This document shows, piece by piece, positions 1 through 8,930 of a stretch of DNA of 64,000 bases; the stretch's first letter is position 1, and the number at the start of each line of letters is the position of its first letter. The stretch is from positions 2,201,375-2,265,374 of the forward strand of contig NZ_VFOK01000001.1 in NCBI RefSeq assembly GCF_006716095.1. Reading direction: 5' to 3'. Source of the stretch: Barrientosiimonas humi (lineage in GTDB: Bacteria; Actinomycetota; Actinomycetes; Actinomycetales; Dermatophilaceae). The notes below the pieces were generated by a model. The model did no database searches, was not told where the DNA came from, and saw only the letters and a list, made by a program, of their open reading frames with translations. The translations under genes and the position numbers were made by a program.

Positions 1-305
1 GCGGCGCTGGGCAGGGCGGCCAGGCGGACCCGACCGGCGACCGCGCCACGGAACTCGTCGAGCCGGGCCTGCGCCCGTTCGAGGGCGGTCTCGACGTCGG
101 AGGCGGCATCGGCGAGCAGCAGCGCCTCGTCCGTGAGCCGCACCCCGCGACCGTGCGGCCGCACCAGCGCCACCCCCAGGTCGCGCTCCGCCGAGCGCAG
201 CTGCTGCGAGACGGCCGACGCGGTGCGGAAGCCCGCCTCGGCGACGGCCGCCACGCTCCCCCGGTCACGCAGCTCGCGCAGCAGGACGAGGTGCCGATGC
301 TCCAT
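1..305 (-). CDS. LysR-family transcriptional regulator, N-terminal part (runs off the left edge)
   Basis: The visible 101 residues begin MEHRHLVLLRELRDRGSV and form a LysR winged-helix domain (AVAEAGFRTASAVSQQLRSA is the helix-turn-helix), followed by the linker and the first strand of the effector domain (VRLAALPSA). The gene is cut by the window edge, so the effector domain is missing here. It diverges from the EamA transporter at 377, the usual arrangement for a LysR regulator and its target. The ATG is preceded by TAGGCT six bases away, so the transcript is probably leaderless. The ligand is unknown; control of the adjacent transporter is inferred from position only. Confidence 0.85.
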   Translation of the reverse strand, partial: MEHRHLVLLRELRDRGSVAAVAEAGFRTASAVSQQLRSAERDLGVALVRPHGRGVRLTDEALLLADAASDVETALERAQARLDEFRGAVAGRVRLAALPSA

Positions 306-311
306 GCAGAC

Positions 312-317
312 AGCCTA
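312..317 (-). promoter_or_regulatory. -10 element of the leaderless lysR-type gene
   Basis: On the minus strand this reads TAGGCT, followed by six bases and the ATG at 305. The spacing puts the transcription start at or next to the start codon. Confidence 0.5.
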
Positions 318-376
318 AAGAGTCGGTGCAGAAATGCTCAGTAGACCTGGACGGTGGCGAGCCGCACCATCGACGT

Positions 377-1342
377 ATGCCCCTCCGTCACCGCCTCCTC
401 GCCGCGCTGGTCGCCGCTCTGTGGGGCGTCAACTTCCTGGCGATCCACGCCTCGCTCGAGCAGTTCCCGCCGTTCCTGCTCGTGGCGATGCGCTGGACCC
501 TCATCGCGATCCCGACGCTGCTGCTGGTGCCCCGCCCCGAGGTGCCGCTGCGCTACCTGCTGGGTTACGGCCTCGGGTTCGGGGTGCTGCAGTTCACGTT
601 CCTCTACTGGGCCATGGACAGCGGCATGCCGACCGGCCTGGCCTCGCTCGTGCTGCAGAGCTCCGCGTCGTTCACCGTGCTGCTCGGCGTGCTGGTGACG
701 CGCGAGAAGCTCACCGGCGCACGGGCGTTCGGCGTCGCGGTCGCCGTGGTCGGCCTGGCGATCGTGGGCTCCCAGCGCGCGGGCGGGGCCACCTGGTGGC
801 CGTTCGTGCTCACCCTCCTCGGAGGCCTGGGGTGGGCCCTGGGCAACATCGCGAGCCGGCAGGCCAAGCCGCCCAAGCCGCTGCACCTCACGCTGTGGAT
901 GTCGGTGATCCCGCCGATCCCGATGCTCGCGCTGTCGCTCGCGGTCGAGGGCCCCGACCGGATCGTCGACGCGTTCGCGACCTCCGGCGACGCGTGGGGC
1001 GCGTGGGTGGGGCTGGCGTACACCGTGGTGCTGGGCACCGTCGTGGGCAGCGGCATCTGGACCTGGCTCATGGCGCGTCACCCGGCCAGCACGGTCGCAC
1101 CGTTCTCGATGCTGGTGCCGGTCGTCGGCATCAGCGCCGCCTGGCTGGCGCTCGGCGAGCGCCCGAACGCGGTCGAGCTGGCTGGCAGCGTGGTCGTCGT
1201 GGCCGGGGTGCTGCTCACCTCGGGCACCCGCCGCCGGATCAGTGGTGGCCGTCGGCGAGGTCGAGGTCGCGCGGGGTCAGCAGCCACACCGCCGCCGCGG
1301 CAACCAGCATCAGCAGGCCACCCAGCAGTCCGACCTTCGTGA
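377..1342 (+). CDS. EamA/DMT-family transporter
   Basis: About ten hydrophobic segments in two EamA repeats, starting MPLRHRLLAALVAALWGVNF, where the WG-N signature of the first helix is visible. This is a drug/metabolite-transporter family inner-membrane permease, usually exporting amino acids or metabolites; the substrate cannot be read. The ATG at 377 is chosen because it immediately precedes helix 1. The transporter body ends near 1239, typical for the family, but no stop occurs there: the frame continues about 34 arginine- and proline-rich residues into the convergent MFS gene. That tail is probably an added non-functional extension. The divergent LysR gene is the likely regulator. Confidence 0.85.
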   Translation: MPLRHRLLAALVAALWGVNFLAIHASLEQFPPFLLVAMRWTLIAIPTLLLVPRPEVPLRYLLGYGLGFGVLQFTFLYWAMDSGMPTGLASLVLQSSASFTVLLGVLVTREKLTGARAFGVAVAVVGLAIVGSQRAGGATWWPFVLTLLGGLGWALGNIASRQAKPPKPLHLTLWMSVIPPIPMLALSLAVEGPDRIVDAFATSGDAWGAWVGLAYTVVLGTVVGSGIWTWLMARHPASTVAPFSMLVPVVGISAAWLALGERPNAVELAGSVVVVAGVLLTSGTRRRISGGRRRGRGRAGSAATPPPRQPASAGHPAVRPS

Positions 1343-2789
1343 ACGCGTCGGTGAAGGCGGTGCGCGCCAGGTCGGCTACCGCCTGACCCGCCGGCCCGAG
1401 CTGCTGGGCGACGGTGAGCGCGCCGCCGATGGAGTCCTGCACCGCCGGCAGGGCAGCATCGGGCAGGCCGGCCTCGCGCAGCTGGGCCACGGGCAGGTCA
1501 CCGCGGTAGACACCCGCCGCGGCACTGCCGAGCGTGGCCACGCCCAGCGCGGCACCGACCTCGTAGCTGACCTCCTCGATCGCCGCGGCGTTGCCCGCGC
1601 GGTCTGCCGGCGCGCTGCCCATGATGAGCGCCGAGGCGATGGCCAGCGATCCCGTGGAGATCCCGACCAGCGCGAAAGCGACTGCGGCCCAAGGGATCTC
1701 GAGCGGTTGCGGCGCCCAGAAGAGCAGGCTGAACCCGAGGCCGCCGACCGCGAGCCCTCCGGCCAGCACCGGACGTACGCCCACGCGGGCCGCGAGGCCC
1801 GGCGCCAGCGGCGCCGCCACCGCCCCGCCGATCGCGGCAGGCAGCAGCGCCACGCCGCCGCGGATCGGCGAGAGACCCTCGACCAGCTGCAGCCACTGTG
1901 CCCCGAGCAGCATGGCGCCGGCCATCGCGAGCGAGGTCAGCAGCGCGGCCAGGACGCCGGCCGTGAACGGGCGACGGGTGAACAGGCGCACGTCGAGCAC
2001 GGGCTCGGGCCGACGCAGGCAGCGGCGCACGAACCAGGTGAGCGCGACGACGGCGAGCACGGCGGCGGCGACCGAGGGCACGGTGAGGCCCTCCTTGCTG
2101 AGGTGCTTGATCGCGTAGACCAGGGCGACCAGACCGACGCCGGCGCCGGCCGCGGCGGGCGCGTCGAGCGGGGCGGGACGGTCGGCGCGGCTCTCGGGCA
2201 GCAGGATCCAGGCGGCGACGATCGCGACGAGCATCACCGGGACGTTGACCAGGAACGCCGCGTGCCAGGAGAAGTTCTCCAGCAGCAGACCGCCGACGAT
2301 CGGGCCGAGCCCGCCACCCACACCGGCGGTCGCGCCCCACAGGCCGAGCGCGGTGGCCCGCTCGCGCGGGTCGGGGAACAGCGTGCGGATGCTCGCGAGG
2401 GTCGACGGCATGATCATCGCGCCACCGACGCCGAGCAGCGCGCGCACCGCGACGACCGCCCACGGGGTGCTCGCCACGAGCACCAGCAGCGACGCCGCAG
2501 CGAACACCGCGTATCCGGTGAGCAGCATGCGCCGCCGCCCCCAGCGGTCGCCCAGCGCCGCGACGGTGACGAGCAGGCCGGCGATCACCAGCGAGTAGGA
2601 GTCGACGATCCACAGCAGCTGGGTCGAGCTGGGGCGCAGGTCGGCGGCCAGCGCGGGCACGGCGACGTTGAGGATCGTCATGTCCATGACGACCACGAGC
2701 AGGCTGCCCGCCAGCACGGCGAGGCCCGCCCAGCGGCGCGGGTCCGCCTGGGGCTGCGGACGTACGGCCTGGGTCTGGTGACTGGTCAC
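1239..2789 (-). CDS. MFS transporter, DHA2 (14-helix) multidrug efflux type
   Basis: A roughly 516-residue major facilitator with about 14 membrane helices. Helix 1 carries the DHA2-type sequence VVVMDMTILNVAVPAL and motif A is seen as GDRWGRRRML between helices 2 and 3. Such proteins expel drugs or antiseptics using the proton gradient. The start is the GTG at 2789, which overlaps the stop of the upstream TetR gene as GTGA, so the two are translationally coupled. The pair forms a regulator-efflux operon controlled from the palindrome at 3395-3414. An open frame continues further upstream but only as a shadow of the TetR gene. Confidence 0.9.
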   Translation of the reverse strand: MTSHQTQAVRPQPQADPRRWAGLAVLAGSLLVVVMDMTILNVAVPALAADLRPSSTQLLWIVDSYSLVIAGLLVTVAALGDRWGRRRMLLTGYAVFAAASLLVLVASTPWAVVAVRALLGVGGAMIMPSTLASIRTLFPDPRERATALGLWGATAGVGGGLGPIVGGLLLENFSWHAAFLVNVPVMLVAIVAAWILLPESRADRPAPLDAPAAAGAGVGLVALVYAIKHLSKEGLTVPSVAAAVLAVVALTWFVRRCLRRPEPVLDVRLFTRRPFTAGVLAALLTSLAMAGAMLLGAQWLQLVEGLSPIRGGVALLPAAIGGAVAAPLAPGLAARVGVRPVLAGGLAVGGLGFSLLFWAPQPLEIPWAAVAFALVGISTGSLAIASALIMGSAPADRAGNAAAIEEVSYEVGAALGVATLGSAAAGVYRGDLPVAQLREAGLPDAALPAVQDSIGGALTVAQQLGPAGQAVADLARTAFTDAFTKVGLLGGLLMLVAAAAVWLLTPRDLDLADGHH

Positions 2790-3346
2790 GGTGCGGAACT
2801 TCCTTCGACGAAGCTGGTGAGGACGAGGGACTCGACGGCGCGCAGGCCGACCTGGCCGCGGCGGGTGGCGTCGCGCGCGGCGACGAGCAGGCCGAAGATC
2901 CACGAGCTGAGCCAGGCGACGGGCACGTCTCGGCGCAGCACCCCGAGCTCCTGCGCCCGGGCCAGCAGCGCCTGCTCGCGCCCCTCGAGCTCCTCCCCCT
3001 GCTCGACGAGCCCGGGGGCGTCCTCGAAGAACGGGTCGGTGAGGGTGAAGCCGAACAGCTCGACCGAGCGCACGTAGCTGCGCACGAGGGCCTCGACCGC
3101 CGCGCGCACGACCGCTGGGTCCTCGCTCGTCGCCGCCTCGTCGGCCCGCGCCTCGGTCAGCGAGTCGTCCCACAGCCGCAGGCTGTGCTCGCCGAGCTGC
3201 TGCATGAGGTCGTCGCGGTTCTCGACGTGCCGGTGCAGCGTGGCGCGGCTGATGCCGGCCTCGCGCGCGATGTCGGCGAGCGTCGCGCGCGGACGGGCGT
3301 TGAGCGTACGGCCGGCCGACTCGATCAGCTGCTCCCTGCTGAGCAT
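2786..3346 (-). CDS. TetR-family repressor of the adjacent efflux pump
   Basis: A 186-residue TetR protein starting MLSREQLIESAGRTLNARP. The N-terminal HTH includes ATLADIAREAGISRATLHRHV at about residues 15-35, followed by an all-helical ligand domain ending LTSFVEGSSAP. The ATG at 3346 is chosen over a longer frame because a strong AGGAGG lies just upstream and the family HTH begins at once. It is the first gene of the two-gene operon with the DHA2 transporter. A perfect 20-bp palindrome 48 bp upstream is the obvious operator, so it is probably autorepressing and induced by pump substrates. Confidence 0.9.
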   Translation of the reverse strand: MLSREQLIESAGRTLNARPRATLADIAREAGISRATLHRHVENRDDLMQQLGEHSLRLWDDSLTEARADEAATSEDPAVVRAAVEALVRSYVRSVELFGFTLTDPFFEDAPGLVEQGEELEGREQALLARAQELGVLRRDVPVAWLSSWIFGLLVAARDATRRGQVGLRAVESLVLTSFVEGSSAP

Positions 3347-3394
3347 CGGGTCCTCCTGGTGCGGGCGCGGCAGTCGGCGCACCGAACGCCGACC

Positions 3395-3414
3395 GTGAGA
3401 CATAAATGTCTCAC
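3395..3414. promoter_or_regulatory. TetR operator, perfect palindrome
   Basis: GTGAGACAT-AA-ATGTCTCAC, 9-bp perfect arms with a 2-bp centre, upstream of the tetR-MFS operon. Size and symmetry fit a TetR dimer site. Confidence 0.75.
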
Positions 3415-3436
3415 ATGAGACATCGCAGTGTCACAT
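3415..3436. promoter_or_regulatory. second, imperfect copy of the TetR operator
   Basis: Directly abutting the first site, ATGAGACATCGCAGTGTCAC repeats TGAGACA against TGTCACA with one mismatch per arm. A tandem weaker site would let two dimers bind side by side. Confidence 0.5.
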
Positions 3437-3511
3437 CGGGCGGCCGCAGTCGTCTCTCCACGCGGTCCACGCGCTCCCCGCCCGCCGCCCGGCGGCTGCG
3501 AGCATGGCGGC

Positions 3512-4015
3512 ATGAGCCGACCGCGCGGTCCCGTCCGCTACCTCTCCCAGGTCTCGCCGCACTGGGGCGTGCGCGCGGTGGGCCTCGTCGCGTGCCTGGC
3601 GCTGCTCGGCGTCGTGGCGTCGCTGGTCCTGAACCCCGACGGCGTCCCGTTCGCCGTCTTAGGCCTGATCGGCGTGCTCGCGCTCCTCGGCGCCGCAGCG
3701 GGACTGTGCCTGGCCCTGGTCAAGGTGACGCTCGAGGTGACCGAGTGGCAGGTGCACGTCGCCTACCCGCCGTTCACCCGGGTGCTCAACGCGGAGTTCA
3801 TCACCGGCGCCCGGCCCGGCGACCGCGACGACGGCGTGGGGTTCGGCTACGGCATCCGGTGGGAGGGCCGGGGGAAGATCGCCCTCCGGGTCGGCGGGCC
3901 GGCCGTCCTGATCGAGCACTCCCGCCCGCCCGGCAGCACCGTGGTGAGCGTGGACGACCCGGAGCGGGCGGTGGCCGCGATCAGGCAGGCCGTCGAGTCA
4001 GCAGCTCGGCCATGA
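3512..4015 (+). CDS. DUF3093-like membrane protein
   Basis: A 167-residue protein with two adjacent N-terminal hydrophobic helices (about residues 18-38 and 45-65) followed by a soluble PH-like beta domain containing the stretch FGYGIRWEGRGKIALRVGG. This layout matches the actinobacterial DUF3093 family, which has no established function. The start MSRPRG is chosen because it places helix 1 at the usual distance. The last 35 bases overlap the convergent kynureninase gene. Confidence 0.7.
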   Translation: MSRPRGPVRYLSQVSPHWGVRAVGLVACLALLGVVASLVLNPDGVPFAVLGLIGVLALLGAAAGLCLALVKVTLEVTEWQVHVAYPPFTRVLNAEFITGARPGDRDDGVGFGYGIRWEGRGKIALRVGGPAVLIEHSRPPGSTVVSVDDPERAVAAIRQAVESAARP

Positions 4016-5219
4016 CCTCGAGCGCGTCGACGACCTCGGCATGCGACGTCGACAGCGGCGCGAGTCCCAGCCGGATCCCGTCGGGCGAGCGGAAGTCGGG
4101 GATGACCCCGGCGTCCCACAGCTCGCGGGTGACCTGCTCGAAGCCGGGACCGGCGACCGTGACGTGCCCGCCGCGGCGCTCGGGGTCGCGCGGTGAGGCG
4201 ACGCGCACGCCCCACTCGCTCGGCCAGGAGTCGACCACCTCGATCGCGAGCGAGGTCAGCGCCACCGACTTGCGGCGCACGGCCTCGATGCCGGCGCGCG
4301 ACAGCTGCTCGACGCCGAGCCGCACCGGGAGCATCCCGACGATCGGCGGCGTGCCCGAGACGAAGCCCCGGATGCCGGCAGCGGGCTCGTAGCCCGGGCC
4401 CATCGTGAACGGGTCCTTGCGGCCCATCCAGCCCTGGATCGGCTGACGAGCCTTGTCCTGCAACGACTTCCGGACGTAGGCGAACGCGGGCGCGCCCGGG
4501 CCGCCGTTGAGGTACTTGTACGTGCAGCCGACCGCGAGATCGACCTCCCACGCGTCGAGCTGCACCGGCACCGAGCCGGCCGAGTGGCACAGGTCCCACA
4601 GCACGAGCGCGCCCGCGTCGTGGGCGATGCGGGTGATCTCGGGCGCGTCGGCGAGCCAGCCGGAGCGGTAGGCGACGTGGCTGAGCACGACGAGCGCGGT
4701 GCGCTCCCGCACCACCTGCTGCACCTGGTCGGGTGTGATGCCCGCCTCGGGATCGGTCTCGACCCAGCGCAGCGTCATGCCCAGCTCGCGCGAGATGCCT
4801 TCCAGCACATAGCGATCCGTCGGGAAGTTGTCGGTGTCGAGCACGATCTCGTCGCGCCCCGGCCGGGCGCCGATGCCCGCCCGCGCCAGCTTGTAGAGCA
4901 GCACGGTCGTGGAGTCGGCGACGACGGTCTGCCCGGGCGCGGCCCCCAGGGCGGCCGCCGCGATCTCGTCGCCGACGCGCTCCGGCCACGTCATCCACGG
5001 GTCGTCGCCGTCGGTCCACGAGCGGATCAGCTCGCTCCCCCAGGAGCCCTCGACCAGGTCGGTGAGCGCCGGGGCCGTGCGGCGCAGCGGACGGCCCAGG
5101 GAGTTGCCGTCCAGATAGGCCCGCAGCCGACCCTGCCGTGGCTCGACGAACTCCGACCGGAACCCCGCCAGGTCGTCGCTGCCGTCGAGCTCCGTTGCCC
5201 GAGAGCGGAACTCGCTCAC
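3981..5219 (-). CDS. kynU: kynureninase
   Basis: A 412-residue PLP enzyme that cleaves kynurenine (or 3-hydroxykynurenine) to anthranilate (or 3-hydroxyanthranilate) and alanine in cytosolic tryptophan breakdown. The PLP lysine is visible in GCTYKYLNGGPGAPAF (about K235), with the cofactor-binding aspartate in WDLCHSAG (about D209) and an N-terminal YLDGNSLGRP motif diagnostic of the family. Length is normal. It starts with GTG at 5219, behind an AAGGAGAG site that overlaps the 3' end of kynA, so both are read from one message. No kynurenine formamidase gene is seen nearby. Confidence 0.95.
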   Translation of the reverse strand: MSEFRSRATELDGSDDLAGFRSEFVEPRQGRLRAYLDGNSLGRPLRRTAPALTDLVEGSWGSELIRSWTDGDDPWMTWPERVGDEIAAAALGAAPGQTVVADSTTVLLYKLARAGIGARPGRDEIVLDTDNFPTDRYVLEGISRELGMTLRWVETDPEAGITPDQVQQVVRERTALVVLSHVAYRSGWLADAPEITRIAHDAGALVLWDLCHSAGSVPVQLDAWEVDLAVGCTYKYLNGGPGAPAFAYVRKSLQDKARQPIQGWMGRKDPFTMGPGYEPAAGIRGFVSGTPPIVGMLPVRLGVEQLSRAGIEAVRRKSVALTSLAIEVVDSWPSEWGVRVASPRDPERRGGHVTVAGPGFEQVTRELWDAGVIPDFRSPDGIRLGLAPLSTSHAEVVDALEVMAELLTRRPA

Positions 5220-5223
5220 CCGA

Positions 5224-6075
5224 TCACTCTCCTTGCGCGATGCGGCCGCGGACGGCGTACAGCTCGGGGAAGAAGGTGAGCTCCAGCGCCTTGCGCAGGA
5301 ACGGCACCCCGCTGCTGCCGCCCGTGCCGGGTGCGGAGCCGATGATCCGCTCGACCGTCTTCAGGTGCCGGAAGCGCCACAGCTGGAAGTTATCCTCGAG
5401 GTCGACGAGCTCCTCGCAGGTCTCGTAGACGTCCCAGTGCTCGTGCGGGTCGGCGTAGACCAGCCGGAAGACCTCGACCAGGGCGTCGCTGCGCACCCAC
5501 GGCTGCGACCAGTCGCGCTCGAGCAGCTCGCCCGGCACGTCGAACCCGCGCCGGGCCAGCAGCGCGACGAACGCGTCGTAGAGCGACGGCTCGTGCAGCA
5601 GCGTGCGCAGCATCTCCTGCGCCTGCGGGTCGTGGTCGAAGACGGGGACCATCGAGGCGTTCTTGTTGCCGAGCAGGAACTCGACCGCGCGGTACTGATA
5701 GCTCTGGAAGCCCGACGACGACGCGAGAAAGCTTCGGAACTGGGCGTATTCGCTCGGCGTGAGGGTCGCGAGCACCGACCACTGCTCGGTGAGGGTGGAC
5801 TGGATGTGCTTGACCCGGGCGAGCTGCTTCAGCGCCGCCCCGAGCTCGTCGGCCTGCAGGTTGGCCCGGGCCGCGCGCAGCTCGTGCAGCACGAGCTTGA
5901 GCCACAGCTCGCTGGTCTGGTGCTGGATGATGAACAGCAGCTCGTCGTGCTGCGGCGGCTGTGCCAGCGGGTGCTGGGCGCTCAGCAGCTGGTCCAGCCC
6001 GAGGTAGTCGCCGTAGGACATCGCCTGCCGGAAGTCACGACGTACGCCGTCCTCCAGCGGTCGTTCGCTGGTCAC
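5224..6075 (-). CDS. kynA: tryptophan 2,3-dioxygenase
   Basis: A 283-residue haem dioxygenase opening the indole ring of L-tryptophan to N-formylkynurenine. The family motifs [31 protein letters not shown] and [12 protein letters not shown] (with the proximal haem histidine region) are intact, as is the typical length. The GTG at 6075 is chosen because it gives the usual N-terminus and lies 7 nt after the stop of the SIS gene; a longer frame upstream only shadows that gene. With kynU it forms the tail of the 8905-3981 minus-strand gene run. Confidence 0.93.
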   Translation of the reverse strand: MTSERPLEDGVRRDFRQAMSYGDYLGLDQLLSAQHPLAQPPQHDELLFIIQHQTSELWLKLVLHELRAARANLQADELGAALKQLARVKHIQSTLTEQWSVLATLTPSEYAQFRSFLASSSGFQSYQYRAVEFLLGNKNASMVPVFDHDPQAQEMLRTLLHEPSLYDAFVALLARRGFDVPGELLERDWSQPWVRSDALVEVFRLVYADPHEHWDVYETCEELVDLEDNFQLWRFRHLKTVERIIGSAPGTGGSSGVPFLRKALELTFFPELYAVRGRIAQGE

Positions 6076-6082
6076 CTGTCGC

Positions 6083-7255
6083 TCAACCCCGTTCGGTGCG
6101 GTCGCGCAGGTCGGCGACGTGCGGCGAGATCGACGGATCCAGCCCCAGTCCGAGCGCGAGATACGTTGCGGCATAGTCGGATCCGGCCATCAGCTCGGCG
6201 AGTCGGGCGACCGGGTGCCCGTCGGCGGCCACCTGCTCGACGACCTTCACGCCGGCCTCGCGGGCGGTCTCGACGAGGGCGTCGGCGAGGGCCTCGGCCT
6301 GGGCGCGCTCGGGCGTCGGCTCGGCCGGGCTGGCGTCGCGCAGCATGAGCAGCCCGAGCGTCGGCTGAGCCGGGGCGTCGAGGAACGGGTCGGCGAAGAT
6401 GTCGCCGTTCATCGCGCCCTGACCGCCCCCGGCGGTGAACGGCCCGTCGAAGCAGGCGACCACCTGCGAGGCCGCGTCGGGCAGCTCGCCCCAGGTCGCC
6501 GGCATCCGCGCGGTGCGCGCGAGCATCGTGCCGGCCCGCTGCGCCGCGACCCCTGACAGCGGGTTGTCGCCGAGGGTCATCGGCACCGTCTCGGCCAGGG
6601 TCAGCGCCGCGAGCTTCGCGGGGTTGACGAAGCTCTCGGACGAGGGCCGGCAGGTCTCGGCGACCTCGTCGAGCCGGTCGGCGACGGTCGCGAGCGCGGC
6701 CGCGTCGGCGTCGAGCAGACCGAGCTGGTCGGCGGCCAGGAGCACCGGCGTGAGCAGGGTCCACAACGACGTGCGGCTCGAGGTGCGGTCGCGACCCACG
6801 CCGATGTTCACGCCGCGCGCCTGGCGCGTGACGCCGGCCAGCGGGGAGTCGTCGGCGCCGACGGTGAGCAGCGCGCAGCCGCGGCGAGCGGCCTCCGCGG
6901 CGAGGGCCACCGGGCCGGGCGCGCGGCCCGACAGCGACACGGCGACAACCAGGTCGAGCGGCCCGACCCAGCCGGGCAGCGGCAGGTCGCGGCGGGCGGT
7001 CACCGGCACGGGCGAGCCCGGCTCGGCGAGCAGGTCGAGCACGTCGCCAACGACGGCCGAACCGCCCAGGGCGCCGACGAGCACCGAACGCGGCCGCTCG
7101 CCGTACGACACCCGCTCGACACCGGCCTCCTCGGCCAGGGTCAGCGCCTCGCGCACCTGGGCGCCGGCCGTGGCCAGCGCGCGCAGGGTGTCCCGCGAGT
7201 CGCGGGCGCTCAGCAGGTCGACGTCGTCGAGGGCGGCCTCTTCGATGAACGGCAT
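6083..7255 (-). CDS. SIS-domain protein (Rv3256c-type, sugar-phosphate isomerase-like)
   Basis: A 390-residue protein with two SIS folds related to bifunctional phosphoglucose/phosphomannose isomerases. A phospho-sugar-binding loop is seen in [12 protein letters not shown] and a conserved motif in [18 protein letters not shown]. It sits directly after manB and a Trm112-like gene, the same order as Rv3256c in mycobacteria, so a role in GDP-mannose precursor supply is inferred. True isomerase activity is not established for this actinobacterial subgroup. The ATG at 7255 follows the upstream stop by 10 nt. Confidence 0.75.
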   Translation of the reverse strand: MPFIEEAALDDVDLLSARDSRDTLRALATAGAQVREALTLAEEAGVERVSYGERPRSVLVGALGGSAVVGDVLDLLAEPGSPVPVTARRDLPLPGWVGPLDLVVAVSLSGRAPGPVALAAEAARRGCALLTVGADDSPLAGVTRQARGVNIGVGRDRTSSRTSLWTLLTPVLLAADQLGLLDADAAALATVADRLDEVAETCRPSSESFVNPAKLAALTLAETVPMTLGDNPLSGVAAQRAGTMLARTARMPATWGELPDAASQVVACFDGPFTAGGGQGAMNGDIFADPFLDAPAQPTLGLLMLRDASPAEPTPERAQAEALADALVETAREAGVKVVEQVAADGHPVARLAELMAGSDYAATYLALGLGLDPSISPHVADLRDRTERG

Positions 7256-7265
7256 GGCGTGCCCC

Positions 7266-7469
7266 TCAGGCGGCGAACGTGCGAGCTTCCTCGGCGAGCA
7301 GCACCGGGATGCCGTCGTCGACCCGATAGGCGCGCCGCTGCCCCTCGCCGGCGCAGGTGCCGGTGCAGTGCAGCTCGGGCGCCCCGCCCGGACCGGTGCC
7401 GTCGACCAGCTCGCGGTGGCAGACGGGGCAGCGCAGGATCTCGCGCAGCCAGGGCTCGATGGTGCTCAT
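7266..7469 (-). CDS. Trm112-like zinc-ribbon protein
   Basis: A 67-residue protein beginning MSTIEPWLREILRCPVCHREL and ending with DDGIPVLL, the Trm112/UPF0434 pattern. A zinc-binding CPVC pair is followed by CTGTC. Trm112-type proteins activate methyltransferases in eukaryotes and archaea; the bacterial homologues have no settled role. Its start overlaps the manB stop as ATGA, so it is coupled to manB translation. Confidence 0.85.
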   Translation of the reverse strand: MSTIEPWLREILRCPVCHRELVDGTGPGGAPELHCTGTCAGEGQRRAYRVDDGIPVLLAEEARTFAA

Positions 7470-8905
7470 GCGTCCTCCTCGGTCGGCGCGTCGGCGCGCA
7501 CTCGCTGCAGCGCCGCGTCACGCACCCGCTCCATGGTCGCAGCGTCGGCGGCCTCGACGTTGAGCCGCAGCAGCGGCTCGGTGTTGCTGGCCCGCAGGTT
7601 GAGCCACCACATCGGCTCGCCGTGGTGCACCAGGGTCAGCCCGTCGAGGGTGTCCTCGGACACCGGCCCCTGCTCCAGCGCCCAGGCGCGCACCCGCTCG
7701 ACCGCGGCCGGCACCTCGTCGACGCGCGAGTTGATCTCGCCGGACGCGGTGTAGCGGGCGTAGCTCGCCATCAGCTGCGACAGCGGCTCGTCGGACTCCC
7801 CCAGCGCGGCCAGCACGTGCATCGCGGCGAGCATCCCGGTGTCGGCGAACCAGAAGTCGCGGAAGTAGTAGTGCGCGGAGTGCTCGCCGCCGAAAACCGC
7901 GTCGGCAGAAGCCATCTCGGCCTTGATGTACGAGTGCCCCACCCGGGTGCGCACGGCACGCGCCCCGTGCTCGGCGATGATCTCGGGCACCGCCTGGGAC
8001 GAGATGAGGTTGTGCACCACGGCGACGTCGGCGGGGTCGGCGCCGTCGGCGACCGCGCGGTCGATCTCGCGGGTCGCGACCAGCGCGGTGATGGCCGACG
8101 GGCTCACCGGCTCGCCGCGCTCGTCGACGACGAAGCAGCGGTCGGCGTCGCCGTCGAAGGCCAGCCCGATGTCGGCGCCGTGCTCGAGCACCGCGGCCTG
8201 CAGGTCGCGCAGGTTCTCCGGCTCCAACGGGTTGGCCTCGTGGTTGGGGAAGGTGCCGTCGAGCTCGAAGTAGAGCGGGATCACGGTCAGCGGCAGGTCG
8301 GCGAGCACCGCCGGGACGGTGTGCCCGGCCATGCCGTTGCCGGCGTCGACGACGACGGTGAGCGGGCGCGTGTCGGACAGGTCGACCAGGCCGCGCAGGA
8401 ACTGGGCGTAGTCGGCGAGCAGGTCGCGCTCGACGATCTGGCCGGACGCGGGCTGCTGCAGCTCGTGCGCGGAGCCCCGGTCGAGGAGCCACTGGGCGAG
8501 GTCGCGCACCTCGGCGAGACCGGTGTCGAGGCTGACCGGGCGGGCGCCGGCGCGGCACAGCTTGATCCCGTTGTACTGCGCGGGGTTGTGCGAGGCGGTG
8601 AACATCGCGCCGGGCACGTCGAGCGCGCCGCTGGCGTAGTAGAGCCCGTCGGTGGAGCAGAGCCCGATGAGCGTCACGTCGACCCCCTGCGCGGCGGCAC
8701 CGCCGGCGAAGGCCGCGGACAGCTCGGGCGAGCTGGGGCGCATGTCGTGACCGACGACGAGACCGGTGGCGCCCTCGGGACGCACGATCACCTGCGCGAA
8801 CGCCGAGCCGAGGGCGTACGCCACGGCCGTGCTCAGCTGCTCGGGGACCAGCCCCCGCACGTCGTAGGCCTTGACGAAGTCCTGCAGGCGGGGCGGCGGG
8901 GTCAC
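7466..8905 (-). CDS. manB: phosphomannomutase/phosphoglucomutase
   Basis: A 479-residue alpha-D-phosphohexomutase interconverting mannose-6-phosphate and mannose-1-phosphate for GDP-mannose synthesis. All four family sites are visible: the catalytic serine in TASHNPAQYNG (about S105), the metal loop DGDADR, the sugar loop GEHSAHYYF and the phosphate loop RASNTEPLLRL. The GTG at 8905 gives the family N-terminus (LQDFVKAYDVRG). TAAGGT lies 8 nt before it, giving an almost leaderless message. It opens an operon with the Trm112-like, SIS and kyn genes. Confidence 0.93.
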   Translation of the reverse strand: MTPPPRLQDFVKAYDVRGLVPEQLSTAVAYALGSAFAQVIVRPEGATGLVVGHDMRPSSPELSAAFAGGAAAQGVDVTLIGLCSTDGLYYASGALDVPGAMFTASHNPAQYNGIKLCRAGARPVSLDTGLAEVRDLAQWLLDRGSAHELQQPASGQIVERDLLADYAQFLRGLVDLSDTRPLTVVVDAGNGMAGHTVPAVLADLPLTVIPLYFELDGTFPNHEANPLEPENLRDLQAAVLEHGADIGLAFDGDADRCFVVDERGEPVSPSAITALVATREIDRAVADGADPADVAVVHNLISSQAVPEIIAEHGARAVRTRVGHSYIKAEMASADAVFGGEHSAHYYFRDFWFADTGMLAAMHVLAALGESDEPLSQLMASYARYTASGEINSRVDEVPAAVERVRAWALEQGPVSEDTLDGLTLVHHGEPMWWLNLRASNTEPLLRLNVEAADAATMERVRDAALQRVRADAPTEEDA

Positions 8906-8913
8906 AGGACGCG

Positions 8914-8919
8914 ACCTTA
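8914..8919 (-). promoter_or_regulatory. -10 element of the manB operon
   Basis: Minus strand TAAGGT, 8 nt before the GTG of manB; the predicted leader is at most 2 nt. Confidence 0.45.
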
Positions 8920-8930
8920 CCTCCCGGGGG

